Source of the DNA: Poecilobothrus nobilitatus
Lineage: Eukaryota > Arthropoda > Insecta > Diptera > Dolichopodidae
Assembly (NCBI GenBank): GCA_947095535.1
Contig: OX352773.1
Location: forward strand, 213,486,093-213,550,092
Direction of reading: 5' to 3'
Length of the DNA: 64,000 bases
Shown here piece by piece: positions 33,570-46,074 of this stretch. The stretch's first letter is position 1, and the number at the start of each line of letters is the position of its first letter. A program made the translations under genes and the position numbers. The notes beneath the pieces are model-generated. The model did no database searches. It was not told where the DNA came from and saw nothing but the letters and a program-made list of their open reading frames with translations.

Positions 33570-36500
33570 ACGCATAGAAAGCCTGATTTACATACGCAAG
33601 TCTGATTGCAAACATTTTAGCAATGAATCCTTTTTGTATTGTATTTCGTATTGAATTCATCAGCTTTAATTATCCAAGTTGCTATTCTCATATTTACGTA
33701 TAAGGCACTCTATCTAAGGGCCTTTGAGTATATTGTTTAAGTGTATTGTAAATATTTTCTTGTTCGATTAAAACGAATCTAATCCCTAGATTTATCCTCT
33801 TATGCTTAACATTTTGCTATTGACTTAAGGAATGGGTTAAGTCAGTTCATGATTAAATTTTACAGCTTAACCCTCAGTTAAAGAATCAATTAAAACTGAA
33901 AATTAAAATGTTTTAAGAAATAAAAGAAAAAATTAGAATATTTTTATACCATAACAATATCAAATAACACAAAATTATATTATTAATAAATTGCCCTTTT
34001 ATTATCTCATTCAAAAATTTAAAAAAAAAGTAAAATCTTGGCACCCTTAGGTCACTTTTTTTGGCTTAAAATTTATAACTCTTTTTTTTTTTGTTTTTAG
34101 TAAATTTATGTTCAAATAAATTCCTCGATTGAAAAATTTTTGTTAGAAAAAAAAACAAAAAAAAAACTCTGCCAAATTATTTATGAATTTATGAACCAAC
34201 AAGTTCACCATTATAAAAATTAACCAAAAAACAATAAAAGATACACTAAGTTTTTTTTTATTTTTTATAAACTTTATAGTTAAGAATTCCAGTTCCTAGA
34301 TAAAACTTTTGCATCTTATAGAAGTAGAAAAAAACAAAACTCTAAAAAGAATCCTTGAAAATATCCCTGAAGTTTTTCTTGTTTCAACGAATAAAAAAAA
34401 ACAAAAAGATTTAAAAAAAAAACAAAATTCACTTCTCTGCCAAAAGTTTGTTTTAAAATTTATTTAACCGTAAATATACATATATGTATATATAACCCAA
34501 GTTCCTTCATCAAAACGTTATGAAGTTATAAAATTTATAGTTACCGAACCTATAAGGAAAATTATATCTATACAGTTTAGTTTCTAAAGAAAAGAAAAAT
34601 TTTAAGAACTATAATATTAAAAAAAAACAAAAATTTTTAAATACTTGGAAAATCATAAAAAAAAACACACAGAAAAAAAAAACCTTAAGATAAACTTCTG
34701 TTGTAAAATAGATAACGCTCAAGATAAGCCTTAGATTTAGAACACGAACCAAAGTAAAAACACAAAAAAGAAAACAAAACTAAAGTCTTAAAAAAGATTA
34801 TTATGAAATAAGACCTAAAAAATATTAAAAGAAAACTTTATCAGGTGTATCAGGTAACAACTGAAATAACAAGAGTTAAACACTAACATAAAAAATAATA
34901 TAACGTTAAAATTCAATCGCATTTTTAATTGTCAATAAAAGTTTTTTTTTTTTTCGTTTAAATTAAATGTAAAAAAAAAATTTCAAAAATTTTATTTCAG
35001 TTTAATGCACGTTCACATGTACTTGTATGATTTTTAGCTCAAATTTAAGTACAAATTTGAATACATCTAATGAAAAAGTAAAATATTCTTAATTTCCTTC
35101 ATCTTATTCTATGATTCAAATAAAAGAAAAGACGTAGATTTGCTATGAAGAACGGTATACTGAGAAGTAGTACAAAATAATTAAAGTCAATTCCTTCACT
35201 AATCACATGATTAGCCAGAATTGTCTCTAGAAAAGCAAATAATATTGTATACAAGAATATGATTTTTATTTTTTATTGAAGAAGGGTAAGCTAACGCATT
35301 ATTAGTCACTTCAGTTATCGTAGTGAAATTTGAAACGTAGGAAAGGTGGCAATTTATACTTGGTTTTAAAAACGTTCTCCCTCACTTAATCCGCCATGTG
35401 CTTAATCCCCTCGGTTACCGAGGCTTCTTTAAAAGCTCTTCTTCTTTTAAACATAAAAAATAATATAAAACTCAATTCCGCAAATTTCATAACTATAATA
35501 AAATTCATTACTATAGCCTCCTTTAACTAATAGAATGTCAGTGGTTCTCTAAAGAAAATTTACATATATATACAATGAAACTACAAACTAAATTTTTTCC
35601 TCTAATCTTTATTGGAATATTAGTTAGATAATCCGAACCAAACTTTTTACAACTTTTAACATCTAAAAATATAACGGCAAACAATTTCTTTACTTTTACT
35701 TTACTAAAACAAAACAAAAATCGTTTATTTCTCAAAAAATAATTTTCATTTTTATTTTAAATGAAAGAAAAAACTTTTAAAGTTTTTACATATTCAACCA
35801 TTTTATATTCTCAACAAAAAATTAAATTTTCAACAAAATGTTTAAAGATAACGGTAAATAAAATGAAAATTAAACGCTACCGAGTAATAATTGAGTAACA
35901 ACAAATTGCAAATTAACTGTTAGTTATACTATTTATTTTTATAACTGTTACTATTAATAGCATATAATAGTTAATTTTTATTATCAATGCAGTTTAATGT
36001 TAATCGTTACCAACAGATGGTGTCACTGCAATCATTTTTAATAAAAAAAAAAAAAAAGTAATAGAAACAGATTTTATTCGTATATATTAAAAGATTGCGG
36101 ATAAAAAAATTAATACACAAATATAATATTATTATATATGTATGTACATGTATGTATTTACTTATCTGTATGTATGTTATGTAAGTTTTAGATTTTAATT
36201 TCTTTAGTTTGGATTTCAGAAAAGAATAAAATAGGGTTAATGGTAAAACTTCAAAATAATTTTATCTTTATCTTCAACTAGAAGCCAAAGCATTATTTCG
36301 GCAATTTGTGATAATGTATTTTTTGTCTTCGCATTTATATTAGTTCTGAACATCTTAAAGATAAATAATTAAATAATATATCTATATAGTCATTTTGTAT
36401 GTTTTATATTATTATTATTACTTTATTGACAATTCTTTTACATACAAAGTAAATTGAATTTGAATAAAAATGATTTTAATTAAAAATAAAAATAAAAAGG

Positions 36501-38730
36501 AGATAAAACATTATTAATTTATTACTATAGTTTATATTTTTTTGGCACCCATATTTAAAATAAAACCTAAAAAATGTTTTTGACTAAACTTGGTATTTTT
36601 ATTTTTAATTAATTACAAAATATTTACTTCAGAGTAATCCTACTTTAAAAAGTTCATATTCTCTTACGCAATTATTTTCATGCTATCTATTTTTTTTTCA
36701 TATCCTCCTTGCAACATTTTACATTTTCTTTGTGTCCATTAACAAATATTCCCTAAAGACATGCCAAAATAAACCAGAAGCAAAACTTTTTTTTTTATTA
36801 ATATTGCAAACTAAGGAGGTTTCTTTTTTTTTTAAAGCCTTTCTGCTTTTCTTTTTTTGTTTGTTAAAATTGGCACTGAACCGAAAAAAAAAATTGCACA
36901 CAATAATATAATAACCAACAAAAAAATAAACAAACAAAACAACACCAAATAGTTTCTAGAAAAACTAACCATATAAAAGAAAACACAGAACTCTAATAGT
37001 TGCAACATCAAAATAAACATTATTTCAAATAACCATATTTTACCCATATATATATATATACATATATATAAAGTACATAAAGTACATATTGTTCATTCCT
37101 GAAGATGAAGAAATGTTACAAATTAGAAAAAACATTAATTTGAAATAAATAGAAAAAAAAAAGGCAAAAAATTGCTGCAAACTCCAATACTATTACTGAA
37201 TTATTTATTTCATTGGTTCTTAAACTGTTTTTTGACTTCATGATCGTTTAAAAACATTTTATTTACATTTTAAATGTCAACAAAAATTTGATAAACATTT
37301 AATATCTTAGACACTTAATACTTTATTATAGATAGAGCCCTTCAAAATACAACATATCAATATGACAGACAATCTGTAAGTAGTTAAACAGCGTCAGTGT
37401 ACATCAATAAGTAGAAAAATTGGAAAAAAATATGTAAATTTTCTTGTAAGGCTGTCTCTGTAAACCTTTTCCTTCATTAAAAATGACAGTTTTAAATTAA
37501 TTTTAAATTAATATTATCAAAATAAATAATGATGAAGATGCACTTACATATTATAACGTCAGGATTAGGTATATTTTATTTTTTTTTTTCGAGGATAGGT
37601 GGGAATTATCGAAAGACACTGAAAAAAATTGGAACAAATACGAGTCTTCTATGTGTACGTAGAACTTTAACCAACTAAACATCACGTCCCTTTTTGGCCC
37701 AAACAATAGATTATATGAAAATTAGCATTCATGAAAATTCATGAAAATTCATTAAAATTAGTACTTCCTCAAAGGAGGTTAAGTTGGAGATTGATATTGA
37801 AAACTATGAATTGTTCGTTTCTCTTCTTCTGTCTCTCATTATATGAATATATCTGTGGTTCAAAAGATTTTTTAAACAAAATTCTATCAAAATACCTTAA
37901 AATAAATCTACTTGGCCCATTGGCCTATTGAAATTCAGCAGTAACAGCAAATAAAATCATTTTTAAAGCACAATCTGAAAATATTTTCAAATAGATTTAT
38001 TATATTGAAGTACTAAGGTTTTGCTTATCGATATCTTTATTGAAATACAACTGTTCCTTCTAAAATTTTACTTTTAAAGTTACAAAAAAAAGCCGAAAAA
38101 TTATTAAGTTGCAGAACCTCTTTTCTAATATTTACAAATAAAAATGAAAAAAAAAGTCGGTAGGAGCGGTCAGTACTATTTTAAGGATACTTAAGATTTT
38201 TCTTCATTCCTTTTTTTTAATTTTTGTTTTTTTTTTTTTGGTTAAATTGTTGAACTATATTTTGGGTTATTCTCTTGTTTTGTCTGTGCAATATTTCCTC
38301 TTCAATGTGAAGTTCTTTTTACTCTTTCATTTTGTTTGTTTGTTGCTTTGATTCGTAGATCCTTGAATACTTTCAAGGGTTGTGTATTTTTTTTTTTTTT
38401 TTTTTTGTTTTTGTGTTTTTCTTGTATAACTATCGCCAAAATAATTCATCACAGTCACAGTATTTTCTTTTTGTAATAAACAGTTACAGTGCAGGACCGT
38501 TTTGAATGTATATACGTATAGTTAAATTTTTTTTCACTTCTTTCGAATAGTTTTTGTTAGTAAATAAAATTTAAAAAAAAAATTAACGAAATGTTAAAAA
38601 AAGAAGCAAATATGTAAAATTATAGAATTTTAAAGGTGCACATTTTGAAAATGGGAATGAAAAGAATTTAAAAAGCAAGTACAGCTTTATATAATTCGGC
38701 TTTCCTTAACACATATAAAAATCTAATATT
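33570..38730. other. AT-rich intron stretch
   Basis: CCTCGGTTACCGAGG at 35409-35423 is a perfect 15-base palindrome in an otherwise plain region. GTATGTACATGTATGTATT-type microsatellites lie near 36137. No gene is seen. Confidence 0.55.
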
Positions 38731-39250
38731 ACAGCTTTAATTTTTGTGTTCTACTTACAAAAAATTTGTATATGTAAGTATTGTAGGTTACAGTTGTCTA
38801 AAAAAAAGTAAATTTTCGGTTGTCCAGCATGTATAGTTCTTAAACAGGGACTAACCCTTAATTAATTTATGCTAATTTTCAAAGATTGTCCTCTTCCTAA
38901 AAAATTTAGAAAATGTTTAAGGATCTGATTTAAAGCGTTCTGAAGATACGATTGAACTAAAATTTTGATTTCACATAACGGTAAATTTAAATACTGAAAT
39001 AATTACATTAGTTTTCAGAATTGATTTAAAAACCTAAAAAAATATCCGATAAATCTAAAAAAGCTAAAAAAATATCCATAAATTTTTAAATTAAATATAA
39101 AATATTTTCTGTAGCTGGGTAATGTGTGAGGTTACATAAAAAAGTTGTTTCACAAAGAATTTTTTTCAGTTAGACCTAACCAGTGAAAACATTTGATCGT
39201 TGCTGCATCTTAAATCATAATTGCTTGTTTAAAGGTTTTCAAAATAGGTG
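38731..39250 (+). mobile_element. Hairpin-ended repeat, subfamily B, internal fragment
   Basis: This segment follows the same order of blocks as 4880-5340: AGCTTTAATTTTTGTGT, GTTACAG, a CTAATTTTCAAAGAT block, CATAACGGTAAATT and a GTAATGTGTGAGGTTACA block. The divergence is strong and neither end is preserved. It is an old, truncated copy. Confidence 0.55.
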
Positions 39251-40113
39251 GACAAACGAACTGTATTAAACTAATTAGTAAATTTTACATAAAATGCTTC
39301 ATTCATTTGCTAAAAAAAAATCAAAATTAAACAAAAACTACAGGAATCTTTTATTCTGGAATGAAAAACTTTCAGTTTTTTTTAATTTTCCAATTTTTCT
39401 TTTTTTTTTTTTTTTGTAAACTAAAACTTTCCTTGTTACAAATTTGAAATCAGGTTGCAGTAGAATGTAATGCATTATTATTGTTGTTGCTCTTGCACTT
39501 ATCAGTATGATAAAAAAAAAAAATCATACTAATGAATTTCTTTTATATAAAACTGGACTGAACTATCAAAAAAAAAAAAAAACAGAAAATAATTGAGATT
39601 TCAGCAAAAAATTAAAATATACAATAAAAAAAAATTAAATTCAAAGAAAATTAATTGGAAATTTTTACGTAGAGATTTTTTTTGAAGTTTTTTAGTATTT
39701 TAAAAAAAAATATTTTAGTTACTATTTTTTGTAGCATCATCATAAAATCATTATCGCTGTTTAGGTGAAGTGATTTAAGATGATGTTATTTTTGTAAATT
39801 TTATATATGTAATGGAATGGCTGATATAAAAGAACCTCAATAAATTTGAACTTTTGCAAATAAATATCATAATAGTAAAGAACACATAGGAAAAAAAAAA
39901 TGCGACATAATAAAAAAAAATTTAAAACTTAAAATATTATGTAATAAATAAAAGTAATTAAAAAGTGAATATACTCGAATTGGTGTTATAAATTAATAAC
40001 ACTGTCATAAAATTTATAAGTTTTTCTGATTTCAATTATTTTTCTTCTATATCTTGATTTATGCTATAGCGAAATTTTTACCTGTAATCTAATAAAGTAA
40101 AAGATGCATCAAC

Positions 40114-40440
40114 TTTTTTTTTAGATTAATTTTTTCCAACCCACAGATCATTTTATTAATTTTTCATATAAAAATTTGTGAGTTGAAAAGAGTTTTGAAA
40201 GTTATCTTTGAAAGGTTTGATTCTATATACGTACTGTGGAGTTCAATTGAACTGAACAAAGATTTTAATATAAAATTAATTTTTCTTTAGATTCATTTTT
40301 TCAACTCACAGATCTTATTATTAATTTTCAATATAAAGATTTGTCAATTGAAAAGTTTTGTTGGAATTTGTTTATGTAAAGTTCAATTCTATACTTAAAG
40401 AGGAGGAGTCCAATAAAACAGAACAAGGACGAAACAATTT
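40114..40440. repeat. Two tandem units with palindromic core
   Basis: Two diverged units start at about 40114 and 40281 with TTTAGATT(A/C)ATTTTTTC. Each has CAAC(C/T)CACAGATC, an AT-rich spacer and the complement (ATTTGTGAGTTG or GATTTGTCAATTG). Each unit can thus fold into a hairpin. The period is about 167 bp. The origin is unknown. Confidence 0.6.
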
Positions 40441-40703
40441 CTAAAAAATTTTTGATATTTAATAAAGTACAATTTTTTGACTATTATTAAACATATAAAA
40501 TTTTGATATTTCCGCAAAAATACATTATTTACAAATAAAGAAAAAATATCTTTGGTTTCAAGTGTTTGCAAATAGCAAAACTTATTTTTAAGCTAGTACA
40601 AACTGTGACACTCTAAATATTGAATAATAGATGATCGTACTTAGAAATGGATGGAAAGTACAAGATTATAAATAAAACAAAACTCAACTCCAAACTTAAA
40701 CTT

Positions 40704-41468
40704 TTTATACCCGTATGAACTATGTTCAAGGGTATAATAAATTTGCCATTACGTTTGTGACACCTTAAAGGAGCCGAGCTAGATATAGTGTCAAAGGTAT
40801 GGATCGGCTCAGAATCGAATTCTGAGTCGATTAAGCCATGTACGTCCGTGCGCACGATAACTCAAAAAATAAAGGAGCTAGGAGGCTGAAATTTTTTTTA
40901 ACGTCACTTTTGCAAAATTGTTAGTTTTGTTATTTAAATCCAACATTTTCGGTCGGCGGGTTCGAGTAGCTGCCATACAACTTCTATCTTTATATAAAAA
41001 TAACTCAGTATCTATTCAAACTAGGTTTCTGAAATTTTGCAAATGATGATCAAGTTTAATGGCAACAACTTCTGTAAAATTTGGTTGTGGTGGTACGACG
41101 GGTTCGGGTAGCTGCCATACAACTTCTTTTTTTAAATGAAAATACCTCAGTGTCTATTGAAGCTAGTTATCTGAAATTTAGTGAAAAAGTGTCGAGTTGC
41201 ATGCCAAAAACTTTTCTAAAATTTGATTGGTCTAAAGCAGCCTGTTCAGACTTCTTGCATTTCAGGGAAATTAATGAAGCTAGGCGCAATAGATTCGGGT
41301 AGCTGTCATACAACTCCACAATTTACATAAATATATCTCTGTAGTTCGGTACTAAAACATCTGAATGTTTTTAAAAGATGATCAAGTTTTATAGAAAAGG
41401 ATATATTACGTTCATACAAGTATTCCAGAGTTGACACAATCTACTCCACTGCACTCTTCCTCGTTTTT
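40704..41468 (-). mobile_element. Hairpin-ended repeat, subfamily B/A intermediate, minus strand
   Basis: Read on the minus strand it starts with AAAAACGAGGAAGAGTGC at 41468 and ends with the TTATACCC/GGGTATAA hairpin at 40704. The right-end block CCGATCCATACCTTTGA and a GAGTTATCGTGCGCACGGACG core match the element at 4130. Two internal units containing TTGTATGGCAGCTACCCGAA are 142 bp apart (40961 and 41103). They resemble the 142-bp unit of subfamily A, which has GGGAGATACCCGAAC. This copy therefore links the two subfamilies. Confidence 0.7.
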
Positions 41469-41590
41469 AAACTTATTTGAATATTTTCTCATTTTTCAAA
41501 CCTTCATATTTATTATAAAAGCATGTTCATGAACTATGAGTAATTTTTTAAGTTTTAATCAATATTATATTTTATTTTTTCTTTATTAAT

Positions 41591-41624
41591 TCTAATTTTT
41601 ATATTTATCTTTTCAGGTAAGTGC
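41591..41624 (+). promoter_or_regulatory. Candidate recursive-splicing (ratchet) site
   Basis: The sequence has a CTAAT branch-point motif at about 41592-41596, a T-rich tract (TTTTTATATTTATCTTTTCAG) ending at 41616, and directly after it GTAAGTGC from 41617. An acceptor abutting a strong donor with no exon between is the hallmark of ratchet points in long fly introns, where the intron is removed in steps and the donor is rebuilt each time. It lies on the dystrophin strand, close to 20 kb after the donor at 21740. No other AG|GT in this intron combines all three signals as well. Confidence 0.72.
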
Positions 41625-42231
41625 AACTAAATTTTAGTGATTTGTACATGTTTGGTAAGAATTTTAGTACTAAATTAAATAAAAAAAAAAATATTTTCAA
41701 ATTAAATGATAACGGAAATATCTGATAAAAGAATATAATTGAGCTTATATTAGACACTATACAATCTTATAAGCTACTAGGATGTAATTAAAAAGTTAAT
41801 TTATTATTTAATATTTTTGATATAAGGCTGATAATTAGGGATATCCAAAATGAATTTGCTAAAAGTATTGAATGACTTTAATAATATTTATTTAATTTTT
41901 ACTCAACAGAATTTTATACAATATATAAACATTTAAAAAATGCTTCAAATAGACCTTATTATAATATGACATCCAATTTAATAAAGCTTAAACAAACGAA
42001 AAACAATTAATTCAGTCAAAGTAAATTAAAAAAAAAAGAAGTAAATAATTAAGTTGTTAAACAGATCTTTAATAGCTTTATTTCCTTTAAAATCCTTTAT
42101 TATATTTCTTTTTTTTTTTTGTGCAGAAGCTTTCATATTGTTTAGAACTAAGTGAACAGAACCAGAGATCTAGAAACAAGTTTTTTTTATAGAAATATAT
42201 CCAAAAACATAAAGATCGCAGAAATAAAATA

Positions 42232-42310
42232 GGAAGGACTTTAGAATTGGTTACAAAATTGGGATTTCAATCATTTGTTTAGCGGTGGCTTGGAACGGCA
42301 GCCCCCACTT
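42232..42310. repeat. Single unit of the GTTGGTTACAAAATCAG repeat family
   Basis: AGGACTTTAGAATTGGTTAC, then AAAATTGGGATTTCAATCATTTG and TTTAGCGGTGGCTTGGAACGG with GCAGCCCCCAC, match the unit at 22480-22560. Shorter matches are at 28993-29025 and 55680-55720 (TTTTGTAACCAACTCTGAAAT, reversed). Confidence 0.55.
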
Positions 42311-42599
42311 TTTTATATTATTTGATGTTCAAATTTGTATGCAATCAAAATAATTAAGAAGAAACTTGTGTGGAACTTCACCACACTAAACATACCGTCT
42401 TTCTTTAGGTGGACAAACTATATGACCTTCAGTACTTACGTACTGACTGATCAAGGAAAGCTAAACTTACGGAATAAAAATTGATTTCAAATTGACAGGC
42501 ATATTGTGAACAAAGTTGCAAATGTTCACCTAGAATCTTTCGAAGCTGCATATATAAAGCTCGCCAAATTCGAACACATCAGGAGGGAGTTGGTTTAAC

Positions 42600-45500
42600 A
42601 TTATGCAATGCAATGTTCGTAACACAAACGAGTTTCTATAAGTCGAAATTATGCCAATATTAGATTTTTATTTTTGGATTTTTGTTTGTGAATTTCTTCA
42701 CCAACCCATTATTTACCAGTCAAAAATATAAAGTGTGGTCTATATTTTAATACGTCTTATAATCCTGTTATGCGAAATATTTTTTATCAAATTTCGAAAT
42801 TGACTTAAATACAAGTTTTTAAAATGATTTTTTTTTTTTGTTAAAGAAAACAATCACATAGCAAGTATTCAACCCATAATAAAAGTAATCATTGTTTAGG
42901 ATTCATTTGCCTCAGATACCTTACATCTGTACTTAAAACTTATGATAATTATATAAGTATTTACAGTTTATGATCCAACCACAACCTTTAGATCTGATTA
43001 ACATAAATATTATAATCAAATTTTTCTTTATATAATAAAAATTTCTTAATCTAGACCTTAATTTTTTGTACAGCAGTTATTTTTTTTTTAAGTTTAAATG
43101 GAACTTATTTGAAAATAATATTTATTTCATTAAAATTATTCAAATTTATTCAAATTTTCACTATTATTTTATAGCAATCGTCAATAATTTTATTCAAACC
43201 ATCGTAAATTTTCTCCTATTTTAAAAGAAATTTTGAAGCCTTAACATTAATTACTTTTATTTTAATCGTAAATTGAAACTTTTAATTGAAAAAACTGTTG
43301 CTTCCTTTTTCATTTTTATTTTTTTTTTTTCTCTCCATTTTTTAAAACACCGAACAGTGGACCTACCACAACAATGTGTGGGATTATAAAAAATATTCAA
43401 TAAAAAGTTATAAACTAAAATAAATTTCATAGTGTATATATAATAAATTTCACTGTTAAATAAAACGTTCAATTAATAAATTTTAATAAAAAATTTATAA
43501 ACATAATTTTTCAACCCCATAGGAGACATTCTACTCATATTTTATCCTAGTTTAAAATTCAAGTTATGTTGTAAATTACAAAACAAAAAAAAAATAAAAA
43601 TTTATCACTTAAAAACACACTGGGGCCACTAAAATTTTACTTGCATTTAAGAGAAATAAACAAATTTAAAATTTTTTACTCGAATCAATTGTAAATATGG
43701 CTTCAGGCCAACCGAATAAAGAAAATTTTTTTTTTTTATTAATTACTAAATAAAAAAATAAATACAAATTTTAAAATACAACTCAAAATTCGTGATTATT
43801 TCAAATTAATCGTTGATACTTCAATTTTATGTACAGGGCGTTTTGTTATTATTATATGCTTTTTTTCTTCGAGCATTCATATCATATTTTAGTTTAAAAA
43901 TTTATTAAATCTATTATAAAATTAAACTAATGTGAAATATATTTTAACTTTGCGCACAACATTTCTACTATATCATGTTTCTGGTAATTTTTTGTTTTCC
44001 TAAGGGCAGTAGGAATCTTTCAAACGTACCAAGAATACCCCTTTGGTAGTATCAGATTCTTAATATGACCAAAACCAACTGTCCCTTTAAAAAATATAAT
44101 AAATTGAAACACTAACTGCTAACGCTTTTTATAGCCTAGGGAATAAGGATAGGAAAGGATAGGACAAGGATGCGCATACTTTGGATTAGGGAGTGAGGTT
44201 ATCAACTAATCTTCACTGCAAAGTAATGCTTTAAACCGCATGCTTTTGCAATCTTTTAAGATTTTATAATAAAATTTATAAAATTGAATAAAATATTATT
44301 TACTCTGCAGTTAATGGTATCAAGCTTTAAAAATTTGTTTATTATTATTAACAAGATGGGACTACTCATATTTCAGTCTCACGGGTTCACATCAAACTTA
44401 TAGAGGTTTTTTATCTGGCTTCACATTCTATTTATTACAAATTTTTAGCATTTTGCTATTCTAACATTAAAATAATATGCATCTAAATTGTTACTAAACA
44501 ATACTGATCCTTTATTGAAAATATTATAGTCATCGTTTTTGATCACAAATCAATAAATTTTAAATATTAAATGAAAAAATGTCAGCCTAAGGTAAAGAGT
44601 TTTTTTGTACTTTAAAATGAAATTATATTATAAACCATTATCCATCCTGTCTGATCATAAAAGCAATGACCAGCACCTACAACATAACATTGTTTTAACA
44701 ATATAACTTTTTTTAAGTAATAATGACAGTAATAACATAAAAAAAAAAAAACACTATCATAAAAGCAAAAACGAAAAGAGCGAAGGAGTAATTGTTGACT
44801 ATAAAGAATAAAAGTCAAACTATCATGCCACCTATAATTGAAAGAAAAATTTATTTTTGTCATGCCATTTTCTTATTCTAGACCAAATGAGATGATCATG
44901 TCATGTTTTATTTAATAGTTTTATGTCTCTTAATTGTTTCCTTTTTTCCTTAAAAAAATACATAAAATTTGTATTGGCAGTGGGAATCATACCAGAGTGT
45001 AAGTTAACAAAAATGTTTCTAGAGATATTACTCAAATTTTATAATGAAGAATAGTCATAATGCAAAAGAAATTTGGTCAGATTTTTATTCTATTGCAAGA
45101 TTTTTATAAATTGATTTATTTAATCTGTGTCTATCAAGAGTTCTAGTAAAAAACGTCTACAACATTAAAAGACCCTTTAATATAAAAAAAAAATACATAC
45201 CTTTTTCGTACTAATAACGCTCCTGGCCTCTTAAGCTTTGAAGTTTTTATAATGCTTTTTTAATCCATCATATTTTCATAGCTTTTAACATATTTATTAA
45301 AATATTTTTTAAATTATCGTGTCCCTATACAATTCTTACAAACTTAAATTCAAAATTATTATCACTGATGTTAAATAATCACGTCTGAAATTTTAAAGTC
45401 AGGATTTCATTCTGTGTTACAAAAAATAGTACATAAATTAATTAAACTTTAAATTTTGACTTAAGGCAAATTAATAAAAATCGTGATAACTTGCTTTCAA

Positions 45501-46070
45501 CCTTTAACCGAGTTGTCGTTTTAAATAAAACAAAAATAGAATCTTCTTTAAAATAAAAATCAATTGTCTGTAGTGTCACATGGGTGATCAAATTCAATAA
45601 GAATTATTGAACTCTTTAAATTGATTTTGTCTAAAAATAAATAAAAATGTTTAAAAATTCGTTTTTTTTGTTTTTTTTTGGTTTTTGTATAGCTGGCATT
45701 TTAATAGCTGATTTTAATCAAAATTGTTTTAAGAATAATTAAATTAAAAAAATCGTAGTGAACATCAAAAACTAATGTTCCTTAATTAAAGAAATGTAAA
45801 TTGAAAACTTCTAGAGTAGAAGTGATAATTATTACCTTTAAAAACACTCTTCTCTTTATATGTAGGAGAATATTATAATGTTTAAACCATTCTATAACGT
45901 TGATTTTTTAGAAAATTAAATAACAAAGAATTATAGAGTTAGACAAAAATATCCATATATAATATATTAAAAAAAATTAATTGTACTCATCCCTTGATTT
46001 ACACGGGGTCTTTATTTACTCAGGTCTTATGTTACAAATTGGTTTTAAGCATTCGACTTTTTTATATACA
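42600..46070. other. AT-rich intron stretch
   Basis: Nothing beyond poly-A/T runs and a small GGATAGGAAAGGATAGGAC repeat near 44149. The frames at 43257 and 44612 (minus) are not supported as genes. Confidence 0.55.
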
Positions 46071-46074
46071 ATTT

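Noticed and set aside
33424..33654. Plus-strand frame of 76 codons
   Set aside because: It lies across the 201-bp foldback MITE and its flank; the apparent peptide comes from the inverted repeats.
40613..40855. Minus-strand frame of 80 codons, and the plus-strand frame at 41081-41302
   Set aside because: Both lie in the hairpin-ended element at 40704-41468; other copies of the family do not preserve them.
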